In this document: piece after piece, positions 1-8,667 of the stretch
Numbering within the stretch: position 1 is the stretch's first letter
How the letters are laid out: every line of letters begins with the position of its first letter
Assembly (NCBI RefSeq): GCF_037572775.1
Contig: NZ_JBBHKA010000001.1
Span: 3,720,001-3,784,000 of the forward strand
Source: Ramlibacter sp. PS4R-6
GTDB taxonomy: Bacteria; Pseudomonadota; Gammaproteobacteria; Burkholderiales; Burkholderiaceae_C
DNA: 64,000 bases
Reading direction: 5' to 3'
Translations under genes and position numbers: made by a program
Notes under the pieces: generated by a model
What the model was told of the DNA's origin: nothing
What the model saw: only the letters and a program-made list of their open reading frames with translations
Database searches by the model: none

Positions 1-186
1 GCGACCGCCGGCGACGCCGCGCTGGTCGCGCAGCTGGATGCCACGCTGATGCACGGGACGATGCCTGACGGCATGAAGTCCACCCTGGCGACGGCGCTGG
101 TCTCGTCGGGCGCCGCGCCGCGCGAACGCGCGATGCTGGCGCTGTACCTCGTGGCCGCGAGCCCGGCTTTCAACATCCAGAGGTGA
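1..186 (+). CDS. DUF1800 family protein, C-terminal fragment
   Basis: Only the last 61 codons are inside the window; the frame is open from base 1 to a TGA at 184-186. The visible tail ends in a segment rich in A/L/V followed by SPAFNIQR, which resembles the end of DUF1800 proteins. The assignment leans strongly on context: the next gene is a DUF1501 protein, and DUF1800/DUF1501 pairs are a common two-gene unit in proteobacteria. The biochemical function of DUF1800 is not established. The stop overlaps the region of the next gene's ribosome binding site, so the two are probably translationally coupled. The 5' part lies outside the window. Confidence 0.6.
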   Translation, partial: ATAGDAALVAQLDATLMHGTMPDGMKSTLATALVSSGAAPRERAMLALYLVAASPAFNIQR

Positions 187-191
187 TCGCG

Positions 192-1517
192 ATGGACCGT
201 CGACAATTCCTGAAACTTGGCGCCTTCTCCGCGCTGGCCACGGGCGGACTGGGGTCCTTGGTCGCCAGCGCCGCGGGCAGCGACTACCGCGCGGCCGTGT
301 GCGTGTTCCTCGCCGGCGGCTGCGACGCGAACAACCTCGTCGTGCCCACCGACACCGCGCGCTATGCGATGTACGCCGGCGCAAGGCCGCGCCTGGCGAT
401 CCCGCGCGAGCAGCTGCTGGCCATCGCCCCGGCCTCCGGCGGCTCCTACGGGCTGCATCCGCAACTGGGCGCCTTGCAGGCGCTCTTCAACCAGCAGCGC
501 CTGGCGGTGCTGGCCAATGTCGGCACGCTCGTGAAGCCGACCACGGCGGAACAAGCGAAGTCGGGCGCGTGGCCCTTGCCCGACAACCTGCTGTCCCACA
601 TCGACCAGCAGAACCAGTGGGTGATGCTCAACCCGGGCATGCCCGTCGCCGTGACGGGCTGGGGCGGGCGCACCGCCGACCTGCTGCGGCCGGCGAACGC
701 CACCGCGCGCTTCCCCGCCACGGTGTCGGCCGCGGGCAGCAATGTCTTCTGCGACGGCTTGGCCACGGGCGCGGGTGTGATCGATCCGTGGGGCTCGGTG
801 TCGTTCGCGGGTGCGGGCGGCTCCCCGGTGGACCGCGCGCGCATGGCGGCCCTCACCCAGTTCGCGCCCGCCGCGGGCGCACCACAACTGGACTCGGCGT
901 ACAACGATGCACTGTCCGGCGCGCTGCTGCAGGACCGGCTGCTGGACGCCGCGTATGAGACGACCTTGCCCGTCGAATTCCCCGACAGCTACCTCGGCCT
1001 GCAGCTGTACCGCGTGGCCCAGCTCATCGCGTCGCGCGGCGCGCTGGGCATGTCGCGCCAGCTGTTCTACGTGGAGCAAGGCGGCTACGACACCCACGCG
1101 GGCCAGGCCGATTCGCTGCAGGAACTGCTGGGCGAGTTGTCGGAGGCGCTGGGCGCCTTCGCCGCGACGATGCTCGCGCTCGGCGTCGACCCGAACGTCG
1201 TGACCTTCACGCATTCGGAGTTCTCGCGCACGCTGATGGCGGCGGGCGACGGCGGCGACGGCACGGACCACGCGTGGGGCGGGCACAGCTTCGTGATGGG
1301 CGGTGCCGTGCGCGGCGGCGACATGTACGGCACCTTCCCGCAATTGCAGGTCGGTGGCCCCGACGACGGCAGCGACGAAGGCCGCTGGGTTCCCACGACC
1401 TCCGTCGACCAGTATGCCGCGACCATCGCCTCGTGGCTGGGCGTGGCGGACGCCGACCTCGAAACCGCCTTGCCCAACCTCGCGAACTTCACGGTGAAGA
1501 AGCTGGCGTTCCTGTGA
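192..1517 (+). CDS. DUF1501 domain-containing protein, Tat-exported
   Basis: A 441-residue protein beginning MDRRQFLKLG, a clear twin-arginine signal (Arg3-Arg4) followed by a hydrophobic Ala/Gly/Leu stretch to about residue 30, so it is probably exported folded by the Tat system. Residues about 342-380 carry the family's conserved block: SEFSRT, then GTDHAWGG, then GG..YGT. I chose ATG 192 because AGAGGTGA lies just upstream at good spacing; an in-frame GTG at 183 is the alternative and overlaps the upstream stop. DUF1501 belongs to the alkaline-phosphatase-like group by family annotation, but its substrate is unknown. Pairing with DUF1800 suggests a joint extracytoplasmic role. Confidence 0.9.
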   Translation: MDRRQFLKLGAFSALATGGLGSLVASAAGSDYRAAVCVFLAGGCDANNLVVPTDTARYAMYAGARPRLAIPREQLLAIAPASGGSYGLHPQLGALQALFNQQRLAVLANVGTLVKPTTAEQAKSGAWPLPDNLLSHIDQQNQWVMLNPGMPVAVTGWGGRTADLLRPANATARFPATVSAAGSNVFCDGLATGAGVIDPWGSVSFAGAGGSPVDRARMAALTQFAPAAGAPQLDSAYNDALSGALLQDRLLDAAYETTLPVEFPDSYLGLQLYRVAQLIASRGALGMSRQLFYVEQGGYDTHAGQADSLQELLGELSEALGAFAATMLALGVDPNVVTFTHSEFSRTLMAAGDGGDGTDHAWGGHSFVMGGAVRGGDMYGTFPQLQVGGPDDGSDEGRWVPTTSVDQYAATIASWLGVADADLETALPNLANFTVKKLAFL

Positions 1518-1526
1518 GCGCCGCGC

Positions 1527-2972
1527 TCAGCCACGCGGCGCCAGCTTCGCCAGTTCCTCCGACACCAGCCGCACGATGAGGCGGTCCAGCGTGTCGACGG
1601 AATAGTTCTTCACGTCGTGCCCGGTTTCGCGGCCCGGCCCGCTCGACGGGTCGTGCGCGTCGGCATAGGTGAGGAACACGAACTTGCCGCCGGTGTACTG
1701 CGCGATCTGCCGCTGGATGAATTCGCCCTGGCGGTCCAGGCCCGACGCACCCACGCTGAACACCTTGATGCCCTTGCCCAGCGCGGCGACCATGTCGTCG
1801 TCGTAGTGCGGCGCGCCGTAGTCCAGGTGCGGCGGCGCATCGGCCAGCAGCACCACGAGCCGGGTCGCGCCGTCGCCGCGCCAGCTCAGGCGATGGACCG
1901 TTTCGTGCAGCGCTTCGTTCATTGCCTCGGGATAGTCGCCGCCGCCATCGGCGCGCAGCGGGATGAGCGCCTGGCGCAGGAAGCCGCCCACGTCGTTGGT
2001 GAAGTCGTGGGTGCGCGTGATGAAGGCGTCGCCGCGGTCGCGGTAGGCCACCAGGCCCAGGCACACGTCGGGACGGCTCGGCAGCGCGGAGACTTCCGAG
2101 ACGATGGCGCGCAGGCTGGCCTTGAGCTTGTCGATTTCGTCTGACATGGAGCCGGTTGCGTCAATGAGGAAGACGAGGTCGAGGCGGGCGGGCCAGGTCG
2201 CCGCCGCGGCATCGAGGCGGACCTCGACGGCGCTCTTCTGCCCGCGCGCGAGCCGGCCCCAGGCCACGCGCCCTTCCTTGCGCACGGCCACGTCATAGGT
2301 GGGCGAGCGCCACGGGTCGAACGCGTCCGGATGCAGCCACACGCGGCCGCCGGCATCGGTGCGCGCCCACATCGCGTGGCCCGACGGGGATTGCACCGCC
2401 ACCTCGGCGTCGGCGACGCCGCGGCCGCGCGCGTCCTTGACGTCCAGCAGGTAGCGCTCGCGCACGTCGCGCGGGCGGTGCACGACCGGCGTGCGCGCGA
2501 CGAAGGCCAGGTACTCGGCGAAGCTGGCGTTGTCGTCGACCATGCCGACGGTCACGGGTTCGACGGGCCGCCGCTGCGGCGCGGGCTGTGGCGAGGGGAA
2601 CATCCGGTGCAGCGATTCGGCGTCGGCGAGTGCACGGCCCTCGCCGCGCGTGGACGGGGCGGCTGGCGCCGCCGCGCCTTCCGCGGGGGCCGACTTCGCA
2701 CGCGCGTCGCGCGATGCCAGCGCATCCCGCGCGTCGCGCCGGCCCTGGGCGAAGCCGGGCACCTCGCGGGTGGAGACCGGGCGGGCGCAGTTCGTGGCCG
2801 AAGGCGCGCGGAAGTTCGGCACGCTGCGCACGATGGGCCCCGGTGTCGAAGGCATGGCCGGCTCGGGGTCGGGCCACAGGCCTTGCGGCTGGGCCGAAAC
2901 GCTGCAGGCCGAGAGCACGAGCTGGGCGGCGACGAGCGCGGCGACGGTGCGGAAGAAGGGCGGGCGGTGCAT
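1527..2972 (-). CDS. vWA-domain lipoprotein
   Basis: A 481-residue protein with a lipoprotein signal (LSAC, Cys23 as the predicted lipidation site), so it is probably anchored in a membrane facing the periplasm. Residues 60-150 are Ala/Arg/Pro rich and poorly structured. The von Willebrand A domain starts near residue 264; the MIDAS-type motif is DATGS at 271-275 (Asp, Thr and Ser as metal ligands), followed by GGDYPEA near 345 and LADAPP near 375. vWA domains bind proteins through a divalent metal, so a scaffold or sensor role is likely, but no partner is visible. AGGAG precedes the ATG. It is divergent from an ECF sigma factor gene and could belong to that regulon (inference). Confidence 0.85.
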   Translation of the reverse strand: MHRPPFFRTVAALVAAQLVLSACSVSAQPQGLWPDPEPAMPSTPGPIVRSVPNFRAPSATNCARPVSTREVPGFAQGRRDARDALASRDARAKSAPAEGAAAPAAPSTRGEGRALADAESLHRMFPSPQPAPQRRPVEPVTVGMVDDNASFAEYLAFVARTPVVHRPRDVRERYLLDVKDARGRGVADAEVAVQSPSGHAMWARTDAGGRVWLHPDAFDPWRSPTYDVAVRKEGRVAWGRLARGQKSAVEVRLDAAAATWPARLDLVFLIDATGSMSDEIDKLKASLRAIVSEVSALPSRPDVCLGLVAYRDRGDAFITRTHDFTNDVGGFLRQALIPLRADGGGDYPEAMNEALHETVHRLSWRGDGATRLVVLLADAPPHLDYGAPHYDDDMVAALGKGIKVFSVGASGLDRQGEFIQRQIAQYTGGKFVFLTYADAHDPSSGPGRETGHDVKNYSVDTLDRLIVRLVSEELAKLAPRG

Positions 2973-3096
2973 GGCAGCTCCTGGGGTTGGGATGCAGGCT
3001 CACACGGGCCACGCGCGCCGGTGGGGTGAAAAGATCGCGCCGGGTTTAACCCCGATCCGCGGCGCCGCCCGTACAACGTGGTGTGACAATCCGCCC

Positions 3097-3711
3097 ATGC
3101 CGAGGCTGCCCCGCGACATGCCCGACGAGGACCTGATGCTTGCCTATGCGAAGGGCGACGTGCAGGCCTTCGACGAGCTGTACGCGCGGCACGAAGGCGC
3201 GCTGTTCCGCTTCGTGCGGCGCGTGCTCGGCGGCGCACTGGCCGCGCAGGCTGACGAGGTGTTCCAGGACACGTGGGTGCGCATCATCGCGGCGCGCGAG
3301 TCCTTCTCGCCGCAGGGCGCGAGCTGGCGCACCTGGGCCTTCACCATCGCGCACAACCTCGCGATCGACCGGCTGCGCACCAGCGGCCGCGAAGTCTCGC
3401 TGGCCACGCAGGATGACGGTGACGATCCGCTCGACTGGCTCGAAGGCGCGCTCGATGCGAGCCATCCGTCCAGCGAGGACGAGGCCTTCTGGCGCGCCGC
3501 GGGCCGCCAGCTGTTGCACTGCCTCGACGAATTGCCGGAGGCTCAGCGTGCGGCGTTCCTGCTGCACCACGAGGACGGCGCGAGCGTGGAGGACATGGCC
3601 CGCCACCTGGGCCTGCCGTTCGAGACGGCCAAGAGCCGGCTGCGCTACGCGCTCACGAAGCTGCGCGGCTGCATGAAGCACTACCTGCAGACGCTGGGGG
3701 CGGCGGCATGA
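3097..3711 (+). CDS. ECF-type RNA polymerase sigma factor
   Basis: A 204-residue sigma-70 family protein of ECF size. Region 2 spans about residues 10-95, with the core-binding and -10 recognition block around DEVFQDTW and FTIAHNLAIDRLR. A short acidic linker follows. Region 4 lies at about 138-192, with the helix-turn-helix DGASVEDMARHLGLP followed by ETAKSRLRYALTKLR, which contacts the -35 element. The open frame extends upstream, but ATG 3097 gives the normal family N-terminus. The last codons overlap the next gene by 4 bases (ATGA), so sigma factor and partner are translationally coupled. No ligand or signal can be read from the sequence. Confidence 0.92.
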   Translation: MPRLPRDMPDEDLMLAYAKGDVQAFDELYARHEGALFRFVRRVLGGALAAQADEVFQDTWVRIIAARESFSPQGASWRTWAFTIAHNLAIDRLRTSGREVSLATQDDGDDPLDWLEGALDASHPSSEDEAFWRAAGRQLLHCLDELPEAQRAAFLLHHEDGASVEDMARHLGLPFETAKSRLRYALTKLRGCMKHYLQTLGAAA

Positions 3712-4532
3712 CCGAGCTGCGCGATGCGAGGTTGAAGCGCGCGCTGCAGGCGGCGCCGGATGTGGCGGCCGAACCCGGCGCGGCGACAAGGCAAGCCATC
3801 CGCGATGCGGCGCGGCACGCGGTCGCCAAGCCTGTCATCGCCCTTCCCTGGTGGCGGCGCCTGCTCGTGCCCGAATCGCGCATGCCGTGGAACGCCGCGT
3901 TGGCCAGCGTCATGCTCGCGGTCGTGGTCGGCGTGATGTGGCATGGCCAGGAGGTGCCGGTGCAGGAGCGCGAAGCGCCCATGGCCGCAGCACCCGCACC
4001 GCCCCCGGCCTCTGCTCCGGCCACGCCTCCGGTGGTGGTGGCGCAGCAGGCTCCTGCGCCGAAAGACCAGGCCGCGCTCGCGTCCCGCGCGAAAAGCCAG
4101 GCTGCGCCCGCGCCGAAGCCGGTGCCTGCCGCTCCACCCGCGCTCGCGGACGCGAAGACGCTTCCCCCCGCGGAAGACCTCGCACGCCGCGATGCGGCGC
4201 CGATGGCCGAAGGGCGCGCGGCGGCCGCCGCCCCGGCGCCCGCTGCTGCACCCGCCCTTCGGTCGCAACGCGCCGAATCCGCCCCTCCCCCGTGGACGGA
4301 CTTGCGCATCACGAGCGGCGCACGCTCCGTGCTGGTCCCGCGTTCGCAGGCGGCGGAACTCGCTTCGCTGGTCACCGAGCGCTTCGCGGCGCGCAAGAGT
4401 GCCGATGCGCGAGCGCCGGACGGCGACCTGCGCATCGAGCTGCTGCGCGACGGCGAGCGTGTGACCGTGCTGGAAGTCGGGCCGGAGCCTTCGCCTCTGC
4501 GCGAACAGGCCTTGCGCCTGCTCGGCCGCTGA
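3708..4532 (+). CDS. Probable anti-sigma factor, single-pass membrane protein
   Basis: A 274-residue protein overlapping the ECF sigma gene by 4 bases. The first 60 residues are charged and would be cytoplasmic; a single hydrophobic segment lies at about 61-78. A long Ala/Pro/Lys-rich stretch (about 85-205) would span the periplasm, followed by a small folded-looking C-terminus of about 65 residues. Position and topology match the anti-sigma partner of an ECF factor: the N-terminal part would sequester the sigma factor and the outside part would sense a signal. I see no HxxxCxxC zinc motif, so it is not a classical ZAS anti-sigma. The assignment rests mainly on context. Confidence 0.65.
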   Translation: MTELRDARLKRALQAAPDVAAEPGAATRQAIRDAARHAVAKPVIALPWWRRLLVPESRMPWNAALASVMLAVVVGVMWHGQEVPVQEREAPMAAAPAPPPASAPATPPVVVAQQAPAPKDQAALASRAKSQAAPAPKPVPAAPPALADAKTLPPAEDLARRDAAPMAEGRAAAAAPAPAAAPALRSQRAESAPPPWTDLRITSGARSVLVPRSQAAELASLVTERFAARKSADARAPDGDLRIELLRDGERVTVLEVGPEPSPLREQALRLLGR

Positions 4533-4535
4533 CGG

Positions 4536-5354
4536 TCAGCAGCTGACGATCCAGCCTTCCAGCGGATCGAGTTCCGCTGGCAAGCCGTAGTTCGGCGGCC
4601 CTTGCCGCGCGGCCCACGCCGCCTGCACCATGCACAGCACGGCATCCAGGCTGTCGCCCATCGCGTCGGCCACGAGCGCATCGCGCTGCGCGTGCGTGAG
4701 CTTCAGGCGCAGTCCCAGTCGCGTGTCGCCGTGCTCCAGGCGCGTGACGAGGTCCTTGCGCGCGATTAGGCGCTCGGGCGTCTGCTTGGCCTTCTCGTCG
4801 GCCTTGTAGCTGCGCCGCGCGATGAGTTCGCGCGCCAGCAAGCCGGGATAGGCTTCGAGCGCCACCCGTTTCGTGTCGCCGGCGTGCAGGCCCGGCATGT
4901 GCACGCCGGCTTCGATCAGCAGCGGCAGCGCCGCGTGCAACATGTACGCCACCGGCGGGTTCACCCACTTCATCGACGGGCTGGAGCCGGCGCGCTTGTC
5001 GAACAGGCGGTGCGCGAACTTGTTGCCCACGGGCCGCGCATCGCAGAACGCGGCGAAGGTCTCGCGGATCTGCGGGCGCGACAGCGTGGCGTAGTGCGCC
5101 ATGCACTCGCGCCACGTGAGCGGCCATCCCAAGTGCTCGACGAGTTCGCGCGGCAGGCCGAAGGGAAAGTCGAACCCGCCCACCCAATCGGTCGGCTGCT
5201 TCAGCCACAGGCCGAATGCTTCGAGCGACTCGAGCTTTTCGATCCGCTGCAGCACCACGGCCTCGCGCGCAACGGCGCCCCACGCGATGACGATGGGCTT
5301 GCGGCGCGTCGGCGTGCTGGAGAAGTCGCAGCCGAGGACCGGCGGCGGGTTCAC
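4536..5354 (-). CDS. DUF429 domain-containing protein
   Basis: A 272-residue protein starting at GTG 5354, four bases overlapping the upstream thioesterase stop (GTGA). The N-terminus VLGCDFSSTP resembles the first strand of the RNase H-like fold assigned to DUF429, and the mid-region has GGFDFPFGLP. The function of the family is not established; nuclease-like activity has been proposed only from fold. It faces the sigma/anti-sigma pair tail to tail with a 3-base gap. An in-frame extension to 5441 exists but runs into the upstream gene and lacks a sensible start. Confidence 0.75.
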   Translation of the reverse strand: MNPPPVLGCDFSSTPTRRKPIVIAWGAVAREAVVLQRIEKLESLEAFGLWLKQPTDWVGGFDFPFGLPRELVEHLGWPLTWRECMAHYATLSRPQIRETFAAFCDARPVGNKFAHRLFDKRAGSSPSMKWVNPPVAYMLHAALPLLIEAGVHMPGLHAGDTKRVALEAYPGLLARELIARRSYKADEKAKQTPERLIARKDLVTRLEHGDTRLGLRLKLTHAQRDALVADAMGDSLDAVLCMVQAAWAARQGPPNYGLPAELDPLEGWIVSC

Positions 5355-5776
5355 TTCGGCGCGCCGAGCGCGGCGCGCACTTCGTCCGGGATCGGCACGC
5401 TCTTGAGCGGCGAGCCCGGCCCGGATTCGTAGCGGCACCACACGCGCGACTCGCTGCCGCGCGCGAGCAGCCGGCCGTCGTCGGCCATCACGAACTCATG
5501 CGACAGCGAGAACGAGCTGCGGCCCCACTTGGAGACCTGCGAGCGGACTTCGATCTCGTCGCCGAAGAAGGGCGAGGCCATGAACTCGCAGCGCGAATCG
5601 ACAAGCGGCAGCGAGAAATGCTCGGCGCGCATGCGGTCGGCCGGAAAGCCCGCCTCGGCGAACAAGGCCCACGTGGCCTCGTCCATGAAGCGGTAGTAGT
5701 TGGGGTAGAAGATGATGCCCGCCGGGTCGCATTCGCCCCAGGCGAGCGTGCGGCGGGTGACGCACGGGTGCGTCAT
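5351..5776 (-). CDS. Acyl-CoA thioesterase, 4-hydroxybenzoyl-CoA thioesterase type
   Basis: A 141-residue single hot-dog domain protein. The N-terminal block GECDPAG then YPNYYRFMDEA carries the catalytic Asp17, at the position known in the 4-hydroxybenzoyl-CoA thioesterase/YbgC family, followed by the long central helix. Such enzymes hydrolyse acyl-CoA thioesters in the cytoplasm; the natural acyl group cannot be read from sequence. It overlaps the downstream DUF429 gene by 4 bases, so the two are probably co-translated. It lies 7 bases downstream of the BLUF gene on the same strand and may share its transcript. Confidence 0.88.
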   Translation of the reverse strand: MTHPCVTRRTLAWGECDPAGIIFYPNYYRFMDEATWALFAEAGFPADRMRAEHFSLPLVDSRCEFMASPFFGDEIEVRSQVSKWGRSSFSLSHEFVMADDGRLLARGSESRVWCRYESGPGSPLKSVPIPDEVRAALGAPK

Positions 5777-5783
5777 CGGAATG

Positions 5784-6206
5784 CTACGCCCGTCCGCAGA
5801 TGGAGGCCGTGGCCATCAGGTCTTCGAGCAGCGCCAGCGACACCTTGCCGGAGACGGCATACGGGTCGAGCTCGGCCTTCTCCGAGTACTTGAGCAGGAT
5901 CGAGTGGTTCACCTTGGAGATGTTCACCTGCCCCATGCTCCAGCCGCCGAAGCGGCGCTCGAAGATTTCCTCGAATGAGAGCACGGCCACGTCCTTGTGG
6001 CGCGCGTCCTTGATGATGTGGCCGAACAGCTCGCTCACCTGCATGCGCCCGCCCTCGATGGCCTGCAGGAAGATGCCGCCGCCGTAGCAGAGGATGCCGG
6101 TGATGCCGCTGACCGGGTTGTGCTGGCGCGATTGCGTGAGGATGGCCTCGATCGCCTCGGGGCTGGTGTCGACGGCGCGGCTGCAATAAAGGAGGCGGAC
6201 GAGCAT
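5784..6206 (-). CDS. BLUF-domain blue-light sensor (FAD)
   Basis: A 140-residue short BLUF protein. The flavin-binding residues known from AppA are all present at the right spacing: Tyr7 (LLYCSR), Asn30 (NPVSGITG), Gln48 (FLQAIEG), and Trp89/Met91 (WSMG). It should therefore form the red-shifted FAD signalling state after blue light. About 40 residues follow the BLUF core, presumably capping helices; there is no output domain, so it must act through a partner. The start is ATG 6206 just after the folE stop (5-base gap), which indicates co-transcription with folE. No partner such as an EAL, GGDEF or regulatory protein is adjacent. Confidence 0.93.
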   Translation of the reverse strand: MLVRLLYCSRAVDTSPEAIEAILTQSRQHNPVSGITGILCYGGGIFLQAIEGGRMQVSELFGHIIKDARHKDVAVLSFEEIFERRFGGWSMGQVNISKVNHSILLKYSEKAELDPYAVSGKVSLALLEDLMATASICGRA

Positions 6207-6211
6207 CGTGG

Positions 6212-6937
6212 TCAGCCCTTCTGCGGAATGAGCGACAGGAATTCGCGGCGCAGCGCCGAGTTCTTCAGGAACACGCCGCGCATCACCGAGTTGATCATCT
6301 TGCTGTCCAGGTCCTTCACGCCGCGCCACGCCATGCAGTAGTGGCTGGCTTCCATGACGACCGCGAGGCCATCGGGCTGCGTCTTTTCCATGATCAGGTC
6401 CGCGAGTTGCACCACGGCCTCTTCCTGGATCTGCGGGCGGCCCATGATGTATTCGGCCAGGCGCGCGTACTTGGACAGGCCGATGACGTTGGTGTGCTCG
6501 TTGGGCATCACGCCGACCCACAGCTTGCCGATGACGGGGCAGAAGTGGTGGCTGCAGGCGCTGCGCACGGTGATCGGGCCGACGATCATCAGCTCGTTCA
6601 GGTGTTCGGCGTTGGGGAACTCGGTGATGGTGGGCTGCTTGGCGTAACGGCCGCGGAACACCTCGTTCAGGTACATCTTGGCGATGCGCCGCGCGGTGTC
6701 GTTGGTGTTGTGGTCGCTGGCCGTGTCGATGACCATGGCGTCCAGCACGCCCTGCATCTTGTGCTCGACCTCGTCCAGCAGCTTCTCCATCTCGCCGGGC
6801 TCGATGAAGGCCGAGATGTTGTCGTTGGAGTGGAAACGCTTGCGCGCCGCGATCAGGCGTTCGCGGATCTTCTGCGACACCGGCACGCCTTCGTCGGCGG
6901 CCTGCTTCGCGAGGTTGGCGGAAGGTTCGGCTTTCAT
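6212..6937 (-). CDS. folE: GTP cyclohydrolase I FolE
   Basis: A 241-residue type I enzyme that converts GTP to 7,8-dihydroneopterin triphosphate, the first step of folate synthesis. Zinc ligands expected by family are present: Cys128 and His131 (ACSHHFCP) and Cys201 (SHYCMAWRG). The N-terminal 40 residues are a variable extension. Five bases separate its stop from the BLUF gene, and the next step of the pathway (nudB) lies 5 kb upstream on the same strand. The intergenic region before it is short and contains AT-rich AACACAATGTTAGCA, a plausible part of its promoter. Confidence 0.97.
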   Translation of the reverse strand: MKAEPSANLAKQAADEGVPVSQKIRERLIAARKRFHSNDNISAFIEPGEMEKLLDEVEHKMQGVLDAMVIDTASDHNTNDTARRIAKMYLNEVFRGRYAKQPTITEFPNAEHLNELMIVGPITVRSACSHHFCPVIGKLWVGVMPNEHTNVIGLSKYARLAEYIMGRPQIQEEAVVQLADLIMEKTQPDGLAVVMEASHYCMAWRGVKDLDSKMINSVMRGVFLKNSALRREFLSLIPQKG

Positions 6938-6972
6938 AGAACTAACACAATGTTAGCACTCGCTCTATGCCC

Positions 6973-8667
6973 CTACAGTCCCAGGAGTGCCTCCAGGTCG
7001 CCCAATGTGTTGGCTTCGTGCAAAGGCTTGTCGTGCCGGATGCGCAGCATGCGCGGGAAGCGCACGGCGATGCCGCTGCGGTGGCGCTTGCTGCGGTTGA
7101 TGCCCTCGAAGCCCAGCTCGAAGACCAGCTGGGGCTTGACGCTGCGCACGGGGCCGAACTTCTCCACCGTGTTCTTGCGGATGAGGGCATCGACCTGGCG
7201 GAACTCCTCGTCGGTGAGGCCCGAGTAGGCCTTGGCGAAGGGCACCAGCTGCAGCTCGCCCTCCTTCGGCGGCTCCTTGCGCAGGATGGCCTGCACGACG
7301 GCGTCGGCTTCTTCCTTGCCCTGCGGCGCGCGGTTCCACACGGCGAAGGTGTAGTCGGTGTGGACGGACGAGCGCCGGCCCGAGCCCGGCTGCGCATAGA
7401 CCAGCACGCAGTCCACCGACATCGGGTCGACCTTCCACTTCCACCACAGGCCCTCGGCCTTGGTGCGGCCCGTGCCGTAGGCGGCGTCCATGCGCTTGAG
7501 CATGAAGCCCTCGACGCCGAGCTCGCGCGAGCGCTCGCGCTGGCGGGCGAACTCGAGCCATGACGCGGCGCGTTCGATCGGCGAGATGCGGATGCGCGTG
7601 CCTTGCAGGATCGACTCGAGCCGTGCGCGCCGTTCGCGCTGCGGCAGCGCGCGCACATCCTCGCCGTCCTGCTCCAGCAGGTCGTAGGCCATGAAGCCGA
7701 CCGGCGCTTCCTCCAGGATCTTCTTCGACAGGTTCTTGCGGCCGATGCGCTGCTGCAGGATGGAAAAAGGCGCCGGGCGGTTGTCCGCCTCGTTCCACAC
7801 CAGGATCTCGCCGTCGATGACCGTGCCGTTGGGCAACGCCTGTGCGAGCGCCACGATTTCGGGGAAGCGCTCGGTCGCGAGCTCCTCGCCGCGCGTCCAG
7901 ATCCACACCTGCCCTTCGCGCTTGATCACCTGCCCGCGGATGCCGTCGTACTTCCACTCGACCATCCAGTCCTCGACCGGGCCCAGGCGCGGCTTGAACA
8001 GCTCGACCGGCGCGTCGAGCTGGTGGGCCAGGAAGAAGGGATAGGGTTGCCCGACGTCGCGCACTTCCTCGGCGCCTTCCCGCGCGACGAGGGCTTCGTA
8101 GCGCTGCGCCGAAGGCACGACCTTGCCGTCGGTGTAGCCCATCATGCGCTGCGCGACGCGCTTGGCGTCGACACCCGCGTGCGCGGCCAGCGCCCGCTGC
8201 ACCAGCAACTTGCTCACGCCGACGCGGAAGGCGCCGCCGATCAGCTTGGTGAGCAGGAAACGCCCTTGCGAATCGAGCTCCAGCCAGTAGGACTTGATGC
8301 GCGGCGCGATGTCCTCGAAGGGCAAGCCGCGCAAGGGCAGCAGGCGGTCCTCGATCCACTCCGCCAGGCCCAGGTCGGTGGTCTCGCCATCCAGGGGAAG
8401 CACCAGCGCGATCGTCTCGGCCAAATCGCCCACCTGCTCGTAGCACTCGTCGAACAGCCACGGCTCGATGCGCGCGACTTCGCAGGCCAGCACCCCCAGC
8501 GACCCCATCGGCACGACCTGCCGCGGCTTGCCGCCGGCCAGGAAGTACACGGCCCATGCCGCATCACGCGGCGGCGCTTCGTTGAAGTAGCGGGTGAGCG
8601 CCTCGACCTTGGCGTTGGTCGACGTCGTCTGGTCGAGTTCGGCGAACAGCTGCGAGAAGCGCTTCAC
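6973..8667 (-). CDS. ATP-dependent DNA ligase (exonuclease-associated)
   Basis: A 564-residue ATP-dependent ligase. An N-terminal DNA-binding domain occupies about residues 1-200; the adenylation motif KYDG is at 239-242 (Lys239 forms the AMP adduct); DGEILVW and EGFMLKR follow as further nucleotidyltransferase motifs, and an OB-fold lies at the C-terminus. Translation starts at GTG 8667, overlapping the upstream exonuclease gene by 4 bases (GTGA). Ligases of this type are typically encoded with a metallo-beta-lactamase-fold exonuclease, often also with a helicase and phosphatase; those two are absent here. The role is presumed to be in DNA repair. Confidence 0.93.
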   Translation of the reverse strand: MKRFSQLFAELDQTTSTNAKVEALTRYFNEAPPRDAAWAVYFLAGGKPRQVVPMGSLGVLACEVARIEPWLFDECYEQVGDLAETIALVLPLDGETTDLGLAEWIEDRLLPLRGLPFEDIAPRIKSYWLELDSQGRFLLTKLIGGAFRVGVSKLLVQRALAAHAGVDAKRVAQRMMGYTDGKVVPSAQRYEALVAREGAEEVRDVGQPYPFFLAHQLDAPVELFKPRLGPVEDWMVEWKYDGIRGQVIKREGQVWIWTRGEELATERFPEIVALAQALPNGTVIDGEILVWNEADNRPAPFSILQQRIGRKNLSKKILEEAPVGFMAYDLLEQDGEDVRALPQRERRARLESILQGTRIRISPIERAASWLEFARQRERSRELGVEGFMLKRMDAAYGTGRTKAEGLWWKWKVDPMSVDCVLVYAQPGSGRRSSVHTDYTFAVWNRAPQGKEEADAVVQAILRKEPPKEGELQLVPFAKAYSGLTDEEFRQVDALIRKNTVEKFGPVRSVKPQLVFELGFEGINRSKRHRSGIAVRFPRMLRIRHDKPLHEANTLGDLEALLGL

